Source of the DNA: Pyrinomonadaceae bacterium
GTDB taxonomy: Bacteria; Acidobacteriota; Blastocatellia; Pyrinomonadales; Pyrinomonadaceae
DNA length: 64,000 nt
Assembly: GCA_017983495.1 (NCBI GenBank)
Contig: JAGOBH010000004.1
Coordinates: 124,001 to 188,000, forward strand
Reading direction: 5' to 3'
The translations under genes and the position numbers were made by a program. This document shows, piece by piece, positions 34,226 to 44,900 of this stretch. The notes beneath the pieces are model-generated. The model did not search any database and was not told the origin of the DNA. It was given only the letters and a program-made list of their open reading frames with translations. Positions within the stretch are counted from its first letter, which is position 1; every line of letters starts with the position of its first letter.

Positions 34226-36169
34226 ATGAGCGAAGAAAATCTAAAATTTGAAACTGTCGATCACAAAGACGCTGACTATTGGATGAAAATGGTCAAATGT
34301 CAGGACGCGTGCCCGGTTCATACCAATGCATGCGGCTATGTGACGGCGATCGCCGAGGGACGCGACCTCGACGCCTACAAGATCGCTCGTGCGACCAACC
34401 CTTTCGCGTCGATCTGCGGTCGTGTCTGCGGTGCACCGTGCGAGGCTAATTGCCGCCGCGGCTCGCTTGACACCCCGATCACCATCAGAGCGTTAAAGCG
34501 CTTTGTTAACGAGAAGTATGGCCCCGAGTCGGGTGATTTTACTTACTACCGCGAAGGCTGCAACACAAAAATGCTGCCGCCGGAACAAGGTGAAGGAGAG
34601 AAGATCGCCGTAGTCGGTGCGGGCGTCGCGGGTCTGACCGTCGCACACGATTTGGTTCAGATGGGTTACAAAGTCACGGTTTTCGAAGCCTATGACGAAC
34701 CCGGCGGCATGCTTACCGCCGGGGTACCGATCTATCGCCTGCCGCGCGAACTTGTCAAAGCTGAGATCGATGCGATCCTTTCGATGGGTGTCGAACTCAA
34801 ATGCAACATGCGTCTGGGTAAAGATTTCACTATCGCCTCACTACGAAAAGAAGGTTACAAGTCGATCTTCTTGGGCATTGGCCTGCAGAAAGGCCGCAAA
34901 ATACCGATCGAGGGAGCGGATCTGCCGCAAGTTTTTGACGGACTGGACTTTCTTCGTGCTTTCAACGAAGGCAAGCCGATGGAACTCGGCCGCCGTATCG
35001 TCGTTATCGGCGGCGGCAATGTCGCCTTTGATGTTGCTCGTTCGGCTGTCCGTCCGGCTAAGGTCGCTATGGCCGATGCAGCATCCGACATGGAACGCAC
35101 TGAGCGGATCGCCTATGACGTTGCCCGCTCCGCACTTCGTCTGAGTGGAGACAAAGAAGTGCATATCGTCTGCCTTGAAAAACGAAGTGAAATGCCCGCC
35201 GACGAGATCGAGATCGTCGAGGGTGAAGAAGAAGGCATCAGACTCCACGATGGCCGCGGTCCGCGTTTGATCCTCAATGACGAAGGCTACGTAACCGGAC
35301 TGCGAACGGTAAAGTGCCTTTCCGTTTTTGATGAGAACGGAAGATTCAGCCCGAAATATGACGAAGATGCGGTGGATGACATCCCTGCCGACACGATCAT
35401 GTTTGCCATCGGCCAGCAGTCCGATCTTTCATTCCTGTCCCCGGAAGACGGCGTCGAAGAAGCGAACGGCCTGATCAAGGTCGACCCCGATACGTATCAA
35501 ACCACAGCACCGGACGTATTCGCGTGCGGCGACGTGGCCCACGGCCCGAGGTTGTTCATTCATGCCATAGCGTCGGCACAGATCGCCGCCCGTTCGATGC
35601 ACGACTATCTTCGGGGCACACGCACCGATGTGGTCGTCAAGAAACGATGGCTGCCTGCCGATTACACGATGGTCGCCGGCTGGGATCAGATGCGTCGCAA
35701 ACTGCCGCCGGCACTCGAAAGCGAGAGGCGTGCATCTTCGAACGACATCGTCGAAATAAACTACAGCGAAAGCGAAGCACGGAAACAGGCAGCTCGGTGT
35801 CTGCGGTGCAACGTAAATACGGTTTTTGACACATCCATCTGTATCGCATGCAACGGCTGCGTCGATGTGTGTCCTGAAAACCTGATCAAACTCGTCGGTC
35901 TCGACCAGGTTCGATCTGACGCCGGTTTGATGCAGATCGCATCGGACACGCTCGGAATTTCCGATGACGATCTGGTTGGTTACAGCGACGAAGCACTTCG
36001 CGACCTAGGCGGTCTGATGCTCAAGGACGAATCGACCTGCATTCGCTGTGCAATGTGTTCTACACGGTGTCCGACGAACGCGATCCTGATGAAAGAGTTT
36101 CAGTTCTCGCGGGAATGCGTCACCATCCACGCACGCAATCCGAAGATCAAGTATCACGCTGCGGCATGA
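34226..36169 (+). CDS. GltD-like FAD/NAD(P) oxidoreductase with three Fe-S regions
   Basis: 647 residues from the ATG at 34226. The N-terminal Fer4_20 domain carries CQDACPVHTNAC and ICGRVCGAPCEANCRRG. Two Rossmann sites follow: FAD at VVGAGVAGLTVAHDL and NAD(P) at VVIGGGNVAFDVARSA. The C-terminus adds two 4Fe-4S motifs, CIACNGCVDVCPENL and CIRCAMCSTRCPTNAI. This is the plan of the glutamate synthase small subunit and related dehydrogenases, but no gltB is present. It probably transfers electrons between NAD(P)H and an Fe-S or quinone partner. Its placement inside the oxidase operon, between the structural subunits and the maturation genes, is the oddity. Confidence 0.85.
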   Translation: MSEENLKFETVDHKDADYWMKMVKCQDACPVHTNACGYVTAIAEGRDLDAYKIARATNPFASICGRVCGAPCEANCRRGSLDTPITIRALKRFVNEKYGPESGDFTYYREGCNTKMLPPEQGEGEKIAVVGAGVAGLTVAHDLVQMGYKVTVFEAYDEPGGMLTAGVPIYRLPRELVKAEIDAILSMGVELKCNMRLGKDFTIASLRKEGYKSIFLGIGLQKGRKIPIEGADLPQVFDGLDFLRAFNEGKPMELGRRIVVIGGGNVAFDVARSAVRPAKVAMADAASDMERTERIAYDVARSALRLSGDKEVHIVCLEKRSEMPADEIEIVEGEEEGIRLHDGRGPRLILNDEGYVTGLRTVKCLSVFDENGRFSPKYDEDAVDDIPADTIMFAIGQQSDLSFLSPEDGVEEANGLIKVDPDTYQTTAPDVFACGDVAHGPRLFIHAIASAQIAARSMHDYLRGTRTDVVVKKRWLPADYTMVAGWDQMRRKLPPALESERRASSNDIVEINYSESEARKQAARCLRCNVNTVFDTSICIACNGCVDVCPENLIKLVGLDQVRSDAGLMQIASDTLGISDDDLVGYSDEALRDLGGLMLKDESTCIRCAMCSTRCPTNAILMKEFQFSRECVTIHARNPKIKYHAAA

Positions 36170-36230
36170 TTTTGCCGTGTACTTTTTAGCGGTTTTACTT
36201 TGATCACGAGATTTTTCGCGGAGCAAAACG

Positions 36231-36956
36231 ATGAACGCCTGGGAGTTTTACGTAATATTTGCCTTGGGGCTGTTCAGCAGTCTGCACTGCGTATCAATGT
36301 GTGGACCGATCGTACTGTCTTATAGTCTGCCCCTCGGATCGAGAAAATTCTCAGAACAGGCGGCAGCTCACGTTTTCTATAACATCGGGCGCATTCTGAC
36401 CTATGCACTTCTTGGTGCTGTTGCCGGTCTGTTTGGAAATACAGTCGGTTTTATTGGCGAACTTGCTGGTTTTGCGAATGTAGCCGCGATAGTCGCCGGA
36501 GTTTTGATGGTCATCGCCGGCTTTCTAATGCTCGATCTTCTTCCGAGCAAACGCCTGCAGAAGTTCAACCCGCTGCTCTATACCTCACGATTCCTAAGGC
36601 CCCTCGGCAGCCGCTTTTCCTCAACCTCATTGGGAAGTAAATTCTCGCTCGGCCTAATGCTCGGCTTTTTGCCTTGCGGTTTGATCTACGCCGCGCTTCT
36701 CAAATCAATGTCTACAGGCACGGCATTTGCAGGTGCATTAACTATGACGGCCTTTGGTCTCGGAACCGCGGCATCACTTTTGGCGATCGGCATATTCTCG
36801 TCGGCGTTCAACGTAAAGCTGAGCCGCTGGGGCAGTCGGCTTGCCGCCGTCAGCGTGCTTCTCCTCGGCATCTTTATGGTATCGCGAGGTGTAATGCCGA
36901 TGGTCAGGGCGAGTGACCAAAAGGACAACACGGTGCCTTCGTGTCACGCACAGTAG
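36231..36956 (+). CDS. SafE/TauE-like (DsbD_2-type) membrane protein
   Basis: 241 residues, about six helices. The N-terminal motif LFSSLHCVSMCGPIVLSY contains CxxxCGP, typical of the sulfite-exporter/cytochrome-biogenesis DsbD_2-type family; helix 2 has AHVFYNIGRILTYALLGA, and the second half repeats the pattern with LGFLPCGLIYAAL. Members of this family often sit beside cbb3 maturation genes and are thought to act in copper or heme delivery. Here it lies between the dehydrogenase and ccoG, fitting a maturation role. The substrate is not known. Confidence 0.8.
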   Translation: MNAWEFYVIFALGLFSSLHCVSMCGPIVLSYSLPLGSRKFSEQAAAHVFYNIGRILTYALLGAVAGLFGNTVGFIGELAGFANVAAIVAGVLMVIAGFLMLDLLPSKRLQKFNPLLYTSRFLRPLGSRFSSTSLGSKFSLGLMLGFLPCGLIYAALLKSMSTGTAFAGALTMTAFGLGTAASLLAIGIFSSAFNVKLSRWGSRLAAVSVLLLGIFMVSRGVMPMVRASDQKDNTVPSCHAQ

Positions 36957-36984
36957 ATTTTCGGAAAAGAGGAATAACGGCATA

Positions 36985-38379
36985 ATGTACGGCGAAGTCG
37001 AGACTCAGGAAATACCGGATCACACGTCCGCGGCACAGCCCGGCGAGGCAAAACCGCGGGTGAGAAAGAAGCTTCCGGTCGTCAATAAGGACTTTCAACT
37101 CGAGAAAAACAACTGGCATCGTCTTAGGCGGATCATTCACCTCATCTGTTTTCTAATTTTTGTTTCGCTCCCGTTTCTGAACGTCATTCGGTTCGATATT
37201 CCGCGTGAGCGATTTTACTTTGCCGGCTACGAACTTTGGATCAACGAGTTTGCAATAATATTTTTCTCCCTGATGTTCCTGCTGTTCATCATTACTGCAG
37301 CATCGATGCTATACGGCCGGATCTACTGCGGTTATCTTTGCCCGCAGATGATATTTAGCGAAGCATCGATAAATCTTGAGGAAAAGGTCAAGACCTTTAT
37401 CAACAAGCACTTTGCGAAACAGAGCCAAACGACACGACTTTGGATGAACCGCGTCGGCGTATATTCGGTGCTGTGGATTGCATCTGTATTCCTCGCATTC
37501 GTCTTTATCTCGTATTTCGTTCAGCCGGGCGATTTGTTTGGCCGGCTTATTTCATTCGACATCGTCACCGCCGGCGGCATTGCCGGAGCGGCCGTCACAT
37601 TGGTCACGTTCGTTGATTTCGCCTTTCTTCGCCAGCGTTTTTGCACCACCGTTTGTCCGTACGGCTATCTACAGGGCATACTCGGCGACGACAATACGTT
37701 GGTCGTACATTACCGTGACCCCGAACAGATCTGCGTTGAATGCAAAAAGTGCATCCGCGTTTGCCACATGGGAATCGATATTCGCACGTCGCCATATCAG
37801 ATCGAGTGCATCCACTGCGGCGAGTGCGTCGATGCCTGCAAGCTCATCATGGGCAAGTTTGGCAAAGACACGCTTATCCATTACGCATGGGGTGAAAAGG
37901 GCGAACTGCTTGGCGACAAGAAACCAAACTGGTTTCGCCGTATCGGGCTTCGCGACGCAAAACGTATCGCCGTATTCGCGATCATTCTCGTTTACGGTTC
38001 GAGCCTCGCGATCGCATTTTCGATGCGTCACAGCGTGCTCGTTCGTGTTGCCCCAAACCGGGCGACGCTCTATCGTATCGGCGACGACAAGCGTGTTTAC
38101 AACACGTTCAGAATGACGCTCGCAAATCGCGGACAAAAGGATGCGACCGTGTTGCTTTCCTTCAACGACCTGCCGGGCGTCACGACCACGCTTCCGTCGA
38201 ATGAGATTCCGCTGAAAGCCGGCGAATCCGTCCAACAGGAATTTGAGATATCGGTTCCGGCTGGAGCTTTGCCGCTTGAGGTCAACCACTTCAACATCGT
38301 AAGCAATGTGTCACCCGACGGCACCACCGACACATTCGACCAGACTTTTATTATGCCGCTGGAGAAGGAAAATAAATGA
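36985..38379 (+). CDS. ccoG: cbb3 oxidase accessory protein CcoG
   Basis: 464 residues from the ATG at 36985; an upstream frame from 36913 overlaps the previous gene and is unlikely. Membrane helices (about 55-75, 90-120, 160-185, 195-215) frame RIYCGYLCPQ and CTTVCPYGYLQG. Two 4Fe-4S motifs follow, CVECKKCIRVCHMGID and CIHCGECVDACKLIMG. The C-terminus is an Ig-like periplasmic domain (FixG_C). CcoG is a Cu-reducing Fe-S protein needed for copper insertion into cbb3 oxidase. The stop codon overlaps the next start (ATGA). Confidence 0.93.
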   Translation: MYGEVETQEIPDHTSAAQPGEAKPRVRKKLPVVNKDFQLEKNNWHRLRRIIHLICFLIFVSLPFLNVIRFDIPRERFYFAGYELWINEFAIIFFSLMFLLFIITAASMLYGRIYCGYLCPQMIFSEASINLEEKVKTFINKHFAKQSQTTRLWMNRVGVYSVLWIASVFLAFVFISYFVQPGDLFGRLISFDIVTAGGIAGAAVTLVTFVDFAFLRQRFCTTVCPYGYLQGILGDDNTLVVHYRDPEQICVECKKCIRVCHMGIDIRTSPYQIECIHCGECVDACKLIMGKFGKDTLIHYAWGEKGELLGDKKPNWFRRIGLRDAKRIAVFAIILVYGSSLAIAFSMRHSVLVRVAPNRATLYRIGDDKRVYNTFRMTLANRGQKDATVLLSFNDLPGVTTTLPSNEIPLKAGESVQQEFEISVPAGALPLEVNHFNIVSNVSPDGTTDTFDQTFIMPLEKENK

Positions 38380-38567
38380 GAAGAACAGTCACTGACTTTT
38401 TTTCGGCCCATCAGGGCCTGATTTTACAGATCATTCTGGGCATGGTAATAGTGTTGTTTATCGGCATTCTGATCACCACATATGTAGTTGCCAAAAGTGC
38501 AAACCCGATCTTTCTTGACGAAAGCGGAAAGCCCGTCGGCTCTCAGACCGATACCAGAAGTTATTGA
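38376..38567 (+). CDS. Very small membrane protein in CcoH/FixH position
   Basis: 63 residues, overlapping ccoG by ATGA and ccoI by TGATG. One transmembrane helix (LILQIILGMVIVLFIGILI) and a short extracytoplasmic tail are seen. In classical clusters this place is held by CcoH (FixH), which is about 150-170 residues, so this would be a drastically shortened version. Identity rests on position and topology only. Confidence 0.6.
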   Translation: MRRTVTDFFSAHQGLILQIILGMVIVLFIGILITTYVVAKSANPIFLDESGKPVGSQTDTRSY

Positions 38568-41092
38568 TGACACGATCCGGATCAGCGGCATCCAAATGCG
38601 ACCTTTGCGGGCTAGGCGTCGGCAAGAACCCATTCGCACAGAGCTACGGTGGAGACGAAAAGCAATTTTGCTGTCTCGGCTGTATGAACGTGTATACGAT
38701 CCTGACCGAAAGCGGCGTTGTCGCCAGCGGACAGGATCTTCGCGACAGTGAGATATTCAAACAGAGTCTCGCTCTCGGTCTGATCTCAAACCCCGATGCA
38801 ATCGAACCGCAGATCGAGATCCCATCCGACGCTCCAACCAAAGAGACACTCCTACATGTCTCTGGCATGTGGTGCTCGGCATGCTCATGGCTGATCGAAC
38901 ACACGCTGAGAAAGGAACCAGGTGTTGTTTCGGCTGAGGCATTCTTCGCGTCGGATCTCGTTAAGATCAAATATTGCCCGCAATATCTTCCGCCAGAGCG
39001 GATCACAAAACGAATCAGCCAGCTTGGCTACACGGCGAGCGAATTTGATCCGGACAACGAACGATCGGCCGCAGAGAAGCGTGATCTTGTCCTCCGGATA
39101 GGTGTTGCCGGATTTCTCTGGCTCAACATCATGACGCTCAGCGTGCCGCTGTACGTCGGATATTTTCAGGAGATCTCGCCGAGCGTCAGCTTTCTATTTC
39201 CGTTCATACTGATGGCGCTTGCGGCCCCGGTTATCTTTTATTCTGCCCGTCCGATATTGCACCTCGCATGGACCGGATTGCTGAATAAGACCATTCGAAT
39301 GGAGACGCTGCTCGCGACCGGCATTCTCGCAGCGTTTTTTCACAGTTCGATTCAGGCATTTCGCGGCCAGACCGTGGTCTATTTCGACACTGCCGCCGCG
39401 ATCGTCACGCTCGTCCTGCTAGGCAAATTGATGGAGAAAGGTGCAAAAGAGCGTACGACGCGAGCTATCTCGATGCTCTATCGGCTGATGCCAAAAAAGG
39501 TACGCCTCTTTGTTGATAATACTGAGCGATTTGTCGCGATCGATGCTTTGAATGAAGGCGACATATTCGTCGTAAAAGCCGGCGAACGGATACCGGCGGA
39601 CGGCATTATCGTCGAGGGTTCTTCGCATTCGGACGAATCACTGCTTACCGGCGAATCGACCCCGATCGCCAAGGAGCCCGGCAGCGGCGTTGTGTCGGGC
39701 AGCCTCAACATCACAAATGTCATTCACGTCCGGGCGACCAGGGTCGGCGGCGACACGACACTGTCGCAGATAATTGGCCTCGTCGAAAACGCGATCGGCA
39801 GCCGTTCCAACATCGAACGAACCGTCGATGCCGTCTCGCGGATGTTCGTGCCCGCCGTAATCGTTGTTGCGGTCATTGTATTCGCCGTGTGTTATGGATT
39901 CGGGTTTACACCGTTTGATGAGGCAATGATGCGTGCGATCACGATCCTTGTCATAGCCTGTCCATGTGCTCTAGGGCTCGCCACGCCGCTCGCCATTACT
40001 GCCGCAGTCGGTGCCGCGTCGCGAAACGGTATTCTGGTGAGCGATAGCAGCGTGCTCGAAAAGATCCGCGATCTCGACGTCGTTGTATTCGATAAAACCG
40101 GAACGGTCACCGAGGGACGTTTTGAATTCGTCGGCGTCGCGATGTCGGACGAAACGGAATTGGCAAACACAGCCGTCGCTGGGGCCGGCGAAACAATTGG
40201 AAACAGCCCTGGTGATTCGAGCTTCGGCGACAAAATCTTTGAACGCATGTTCTTGCCGCTTATCGCCTCGCTCGAGAAATACTCGGAACACCCGATCGGT
40301 AGCGGGCTTGTCCGCTATGCCGAAAGCCTTGATCTGCAGCTGTCTGCGGCGAAAAACATTGAGATCAACAAAGGGCTTGGGATCGCGGGTGATGTCGACG
40401 GCAAACATGTCTTTATCGGCAATCATCGTCTTGTAGCGGCACGCAAATTGAGCGTCGATGACTTCGTGACGGCACGGGCCGCCGAGTGGGAAGCCGGTGG
40501 CAATACTCTGGCGTATTTCGGAATCGATGACGAGATCAAAGGTGTTCTCGCGTTTGGCGATTCGATCAAGCCTGAGGCTGCGGCGATAATCGGTCAGCTA
40601 AAACAACGCGGTATCAAAACCGTTGTACTTTCCGGCGATTCTGCCGCCACAACCCAGTTTGTCGCCGAACGGATCGGAGCGGACGATTTCCACGCCGGGG
40701 CATTGCCATCAGACAAAACGGACGTCATCGCCGGATTGCAAGACCAAGGCCTGCGGGTCGCGATGATCGGTGACGGCATTAACGACGCTCCGGCCCTCGC
40801 TCAGGCTGACCTCGGGATCGCGATGGGTTCCGGGACCGATATCGCGATGAAGGCAGCTGACATCGTACTTGTCGGAAACTCACTGCAAAAACTGCTGACC
40901 GTTTTTGACCTGTCGAAAAAGACCTGGCGTATCGTCCGGCAAAACCTCTTTTGGGCATTCTTCTACAACACGCTCGGCATGACGCTTGCCGTTACCGGCG
41001 TGCTCAATCCGATAATGGCCGCCGGAGCGATGCTCGCGTCCAGCCTGAGTGTGATCGGAAACTCGATGCGTCTGGGTTCGAGAGAAAAATAA
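38567..41092 (+). CDS. ccoI: Copper-translocating P-type ATPase CcoI
   Basis: 841 residues. An N-terminal metal site (CDLCGLGVG, FCCLGCMNVY) precedes a heavy-metal-associated domain with MWCSACSWLIE (about 105-115). The P1B ATPase core has CPC in ACPCALGLATPLA, the phosphorylation motif DKTGTVTEG and the hinge MIGDGINDAPALAQADLGIA. CcoI delivers copper for cbb3 assembly by exporting Cu(I) across the membrane. It is the last gene of the operon and is convergent with the secreted-protein gene at 41106, with no clear terminator in the 13-bp gap. Confidence 0.94.
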   Translation: MTRSGSAASKCDLCGLGVGKNPFAQSYGGDEKQFCCLGCMNVYTILTESGVVASGQDLRDSEIFKQSLALGLISNPDAIEPQIEIPSDAPTKETLLHVSGMWCSACSWLIEHTLRKEPGVVSAEAFFASDLVKIKYCPQYLPPERITKRISQLGYTASEFDPDNERSAAEKRDLVLRIGVAGFLWLNIMTLSVPLYVGYFQEISPSVSFLFPFILMALAAPVIFYSARPILHLAWTGLLNKTIRMETLLATGILAAFFHSSIQAFRGQTVVYFDTAAAIVTLVLLGKLMEKGAKERTTRAISMLYRLMPKKVRLFVDNTERFVAIDALNEGDIFVVKAGERIPADGIIVEGSSHSDESLLTGESTPIAKEPGSGVVSGSLNITNVIHVRATRVGGDTTLSQIIGLVENAIGSRSNIERTVDAVSRMFVPAVIVVAVIVFAVCYGFGFTPFDEAMMRAITILVIACPCALGLATPLAITAAVGAASRNGILVSDSSVLEKIRDLDVVVFDKTGTVTEGRFEFVGVAMSDETELANTAVAGAGETIGNSPGDSSFGDKIFERMFLPLIASLEKYSEHPIGSGLVRYAESLDLQLSAAKNIEINKGLGIAGDVDGKHVFIGNHRLVAARKLSVDDFVTARAAEWEAGGNTLAYFGIDDEIKGVLAFGDSIKPEAAAIIGQLKQRGIKTVVLSGDSAATTQFVAERIGADDFHAGALPSDKTDVIAGLQDQGLRVAMIGDGINDAPALAQADLGIAMGSGTDIAMKAADIVLVGNSLQKLLTVFDLSKKTWRIVRQNLFWAFFYNTLGMTLAVTGVLNPIMAAGAMLASSLSVIGNSMRLGSREK

Positions 41093-41105
41093 ACGCCGCC
41101 GGGAG

Positions 41106-41906
41106 CTATTTCTTTGATTTCTCGATCTGCTTGATCAACCGTTTTACGTGGTTGCGGGCGATCAGCGGTAGCCGTTCGTCTTCGCTCAACTCTTGTAGAA
41201 ATGGCAGCATGTGCGGAGGATCCGATATCTCGCCGCGGCGAAAGTAGGAATCGAGGCCTTCGATCATTCGCGGAGATTCGAGCGGCTGATTCTCACGCGT
41301 AACGACCATATCGAATTTCCAAACATATTCGTTACTGATCCGGCGGTATTCGTCCATCAGGAACTTGGCGTCGGCATTCGTTGTCCAGCTGATCTTGATC
41401 GAACGCTCGCGGCCGCCGCGGCGAAGCTTGATAGTCGATATGCCGAGGTGCGAATAATCCTTTTCGTACTGATAATCTTCCGTGGAATCGAGAAATGTGA
41501 GCCGTTCGAACGCCTTTTCGATTCCCTCGACCGTTGCCGCCGAAAGCTGCAGCGGATCGGACATCAGCTCGTCAAAGTCCTTCTTCAAAAACGAGATCTT
41601 GCCCTTGCCGTTGTCATCGTGTTCGATCAGTATCCGCGAGGTCAGAAAGCCCGGCCGCTCAAATTCGTAAAAATGTGTCGGCACGTATGTGGCTGTCTGG
41701 CTCGTCGCGTTGCTACCATTGCCAGGACGTTCGTTCTTTTTTTGCTTTTCGGGCGTCGGTTCGGGAGTCGGGCTGACCGCTGGGGCCGCCGTCGGCTTTG
41801 CCGGCCGTTGGGTCTTTTTGACCTGAGCACTTAGCGGCATTGCGATCGCCGCAACACAGACCAACATCAAAATTAAGATCCTGATTGAACGCATCTTTGT
41901 CGTCAC
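41106..41906 (-). CDS. Secreted protein of unknown function
   Basis: 266 residues with a GTG start at 41906, or 262 from the ATG at 41894. The signal peptide ends at PLSA-Q. A low-complexity Pro/Ala/Thr/Lys region (about 30-70, rich in APAVSPTPEPTP) is followed by an alpha/beta domain with FYEFERPGFLTSRILIEHDDNG and RERSIKISWTT. I recognise no family. It lies 54 bp downstream of smc on the same strand, so it may be cotranscribed with it. Confidence 0.65.
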   Translation of the reverse strand: MTTKMRSIRILILMLVCVAAIAMPLSAQVKKTQRPAKPTAAPAVSPTPEPTPEKQKKNERPGNGSNATSQTATYVPTHFYEFERPGFLTSRILIEHDDNGKGKISFLKKDFDELMSDPLQLSAATVEGIEKAFERLTFLDSTEDYQYEKDYSHLGISTIKLRRGGRERSIKISWTTNADAKFLMDEYRRISNEYVWKFDMVVTRENQPLESPRMIEGLDSYFRRGEISDPPHMLPFLQELSEDERLPLIARNHVKRLIKQIEKSKK

Positions 41907-41960
41907 TATTCCGGAAGTGCTCTGATTTTGATGTAGGTTATCCGTTTTCGGTTGGAACGG

Positions 41961-44900
41961 CTATTCGAATTTGACCGAAACCACCTTTGATACACCGGCT
42001 TCCTGCATCGTTACGCCATACAGGGCACGAGCGGCTTCCATCGTACGCTTGTTGTGCGTAATGACGATAAACTGTGTCTTTTCAGACATTTCCGCGATCT
42101 TATTGACGAATCTGCCAACGTTCGCGTCGTCAAGCGGAGCATCGACCTCGTCTAGCAAACAGAACGGCGACGGTCGGTATTTAAAGATCGCCATGACCAG
42201 TGCGATGGCGGTCATTGCCTTTTCGCCGCCGGAGAGCAACAGGATGTTCTGCAGCCGTTTGCCGGGCGGCTGAGCAACGACCTCGATGCCGGCTTCGAGA
42301 ATATCTTCGGATTCGAGCAGTGTCATCTCGCCGCGGCCGCCGCCAAAAAGCTCGTGAAAAAACTCGACAAAATTCTCGTTGATCGCCTCGAACGCGGATC
42401 GAAACTTCTCTCGCGATCGCTGTTTGATCTCACGTAAAGCCTCTTCGGTCGTCGCGATGCTATCGATGATGTCCTGCCGTTGTGTGGTCAGGAAGAGCAG
42501 TCGCTCCTCAGCCTCGCCGAGTTCCTCAAGGGCAAGCATGTTGATCGCACCAAAACTCTCAAGCCGCTGACGGAGCGATTCTGTCTCGGACCGTGCGGAC
42601 GTCAGCTCAAAATCCTCAGCGAGTTCGGTCGATTCGACCAGCTCGTGCAGCGGCAGATTGAGTTCGTGCTCGCAGTTTTCCGTCACGTTCTTCAGCTCGG
42701 TGACCGCCTCGGCCTGACGAACCTCGATCTCGGCCCGCTTATTGAGAGCCTCGGACGCTCGCCGGTTGAGGTCGGCAAGCTCCTCGCTCATCACGTCCGA
42801 CAGGTCGCGCGCCGCCGCCAAAGCAGTTATCGCGGCCGTCAGTTCCCCGCTCTCATTCTCAATATCGGTCGACGCCGAGGCGATCCGGTCGGTAATGTCG
42901 GTAATCGCCGTATGCAGATCTTTGATCCGCGATTCGGCCTCTGTGATCTCAATGTTTTGCTGGCCCAACCGCGACTGGAGTTCCTTGATCTCGTTCTCGA
43001 CACGCCGCAGGGCCGACTGGACCGATCGCCGACGCTCGCCCGATGTCGCGGCCGCCATTCGCTTGTCGTTAAGGACAAGGTTGGCCGCTTCGACCTTTCC
43101 GCGTGCCGTTTGAAGCTCAGTCGAAATGCCGTCAAGACTTTCTTCGGACTCTGTCTTTGCAATCCCGGCCGCGGTCTTATTGGTTGTCGCGTCGGCAAGC
43201 CGCTGTTCAAGATCAGCTATCTCGGCCGCAGCCTGCCCGGCCTCGTCGGCGACGACGCGGCGATGCCGTTCGGCACGTTCGATCTCTTCGCGGGCCGATC
43301 GGACCTGGATCTGCAGCCCGTGTATGCCGCGGTCCACCTTGATTATCAATGACTGAAGATCGACCGTCTTACTCTCGAGATCGATCAGTTTTTGCCGCGA
43401 AACTTCGACCGTCGCACGTATTTTCTCGATCTGACGCGAAAGGTCCTCGCCGGCCGATTCGAGTTCGTGGAGTTCACGCTTAAATGCCAGCAGCGATTCG
43501 TTCTTGCCCTCGCTCCGCCCGTTGCCGCCGACGAACAGCCTTCCGCCGAGCAAAACGTCGGAATCGGCGTTGATCAGCATTTCACCTGACCCGGACTTAA
43601 CGCTCTCAAGGTCATCGACAAGCCGAGCCGCCATTTCCCGCGGAAAAACCTCACGCAGAATGTCGGTCAGCTCCGGCGAAACGCCCAAATAATCAGCGAT
43701 GGTCGAGGCATCAGCTGCCGCCGGTTTTCGCTTGGCCTTGGCGTCGGCGTTCGGCATGATCAGCATCGCCGTGCGGCCGATGTCATTTGCCTTGAGCCAC
43801 GCCGAAATGCGTTTTGCGTCCTCAAGCGAATCGACCAGAACCGCCTCAAGGTACGACCCAAACAACGTCTCGACGGCAGATTCGGCACGCTCATCGACGT
43901 TCAAACGGTCGGCCAGAACGCCGCCGAGTTTGACGCCGATCGATTCCTGTTCGGCAAATATTTTCTGCACCTGCGGCGTGTAAACGGCACGCTTTTCCTC
44001 GAGTTCGCTGAGAGTCGCCAAACGGTGCTTTTTCGCCGAATATTCATCCGACAGAGCTTCGAGCTCGCTTTCGCCGCTCCGAAGTTCGGCCCGTGCATCG
44101 GCGGTCAGGGCAAGCAAGCCTTCTTTTTCCAAGTTCAAACCGACCAGCTTTGCCTCTTCGTCGGCGAGCGATCGCGTAAGTTCGGCCGCCTGCGTTTCGT
44201 GCTCTGTAAAGCTCTGGGCGGCACGTTCGCCTTCGCTCTTAAGTCCGTCGGCACGCATGTGCAGCTTTTCGAGATTGATCTCGATCTGCCGCCCGATCTC
44301 ATCAAACCGTTCGACCGCCGCGGTGTGCTGCATCAGGCCGGCACGGAGCGTTTCCATTGACGATTCCAGTCCGCGAAGCACTTGGGCTTCGCGAGCGTGC
44401 TCTTCTTCGGCCGTTCGCAGTTCGCCCTCGGCGGCACTGTTGGCGACGACTTCGGCTTGCTCTTCTTTCTGCAGACGATCGAGCTCGGCACCGAGCATTT
44501 CGAGCCGCTGCGTCGAAGCCGCGATCTCGACCCGCAAAGCTTCGGTGCGGTTATTGAGGCTGACGACCTGCTCCGACTTATAAATATGTTCCCGCTCCGC
44601 ACGGTCGCGTTCGAGAGCATTGTCCGAGTGGATCTTTCTCAACTCGGCAAGGCTTTCTTCCGCCGTGCGTGCCTTTTGTGTTGCCTCGCGAGCGGCGGCC
44701 TCTTTGGCTGTGACCTGGCCGGCCAGATCGGCTTCCGTAGCGATCGCAGCAGCCAGATCTATCTTCAGCGATTCCGAAAGGTCGGAAAGATACTTGCCCT
44801 CAGCCGCAAACAGCTGACGCAGGAGCACGCGAAATTCTTCCTGCAAGATCTTGAACCGACGCGTCTTCGCCGCCTGCCGCCGGAGCGAATTGACCTGCTT

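Noticed and set aside
34226-36169. Assignment as the glutamate synthase small subunit
   Set aside because: No gltB is present, and C-terminal 4Fe-4S motifs beyond the usual GltD plan plus the oxidase context point to another electron-transfer role.
36162-36177. Small hairpin with a short T-run at the end of the GltD-like gene
   Set aside because: Only five base pairs, overlapping the stop codon, with the T-run three bases off; gene density argues for operon continuity.
37604-38289. Large antisense frames inside ccoG
   Set aside because: They are shadows of the coding strand with no domain pattern; the ccoG frame is well supported.
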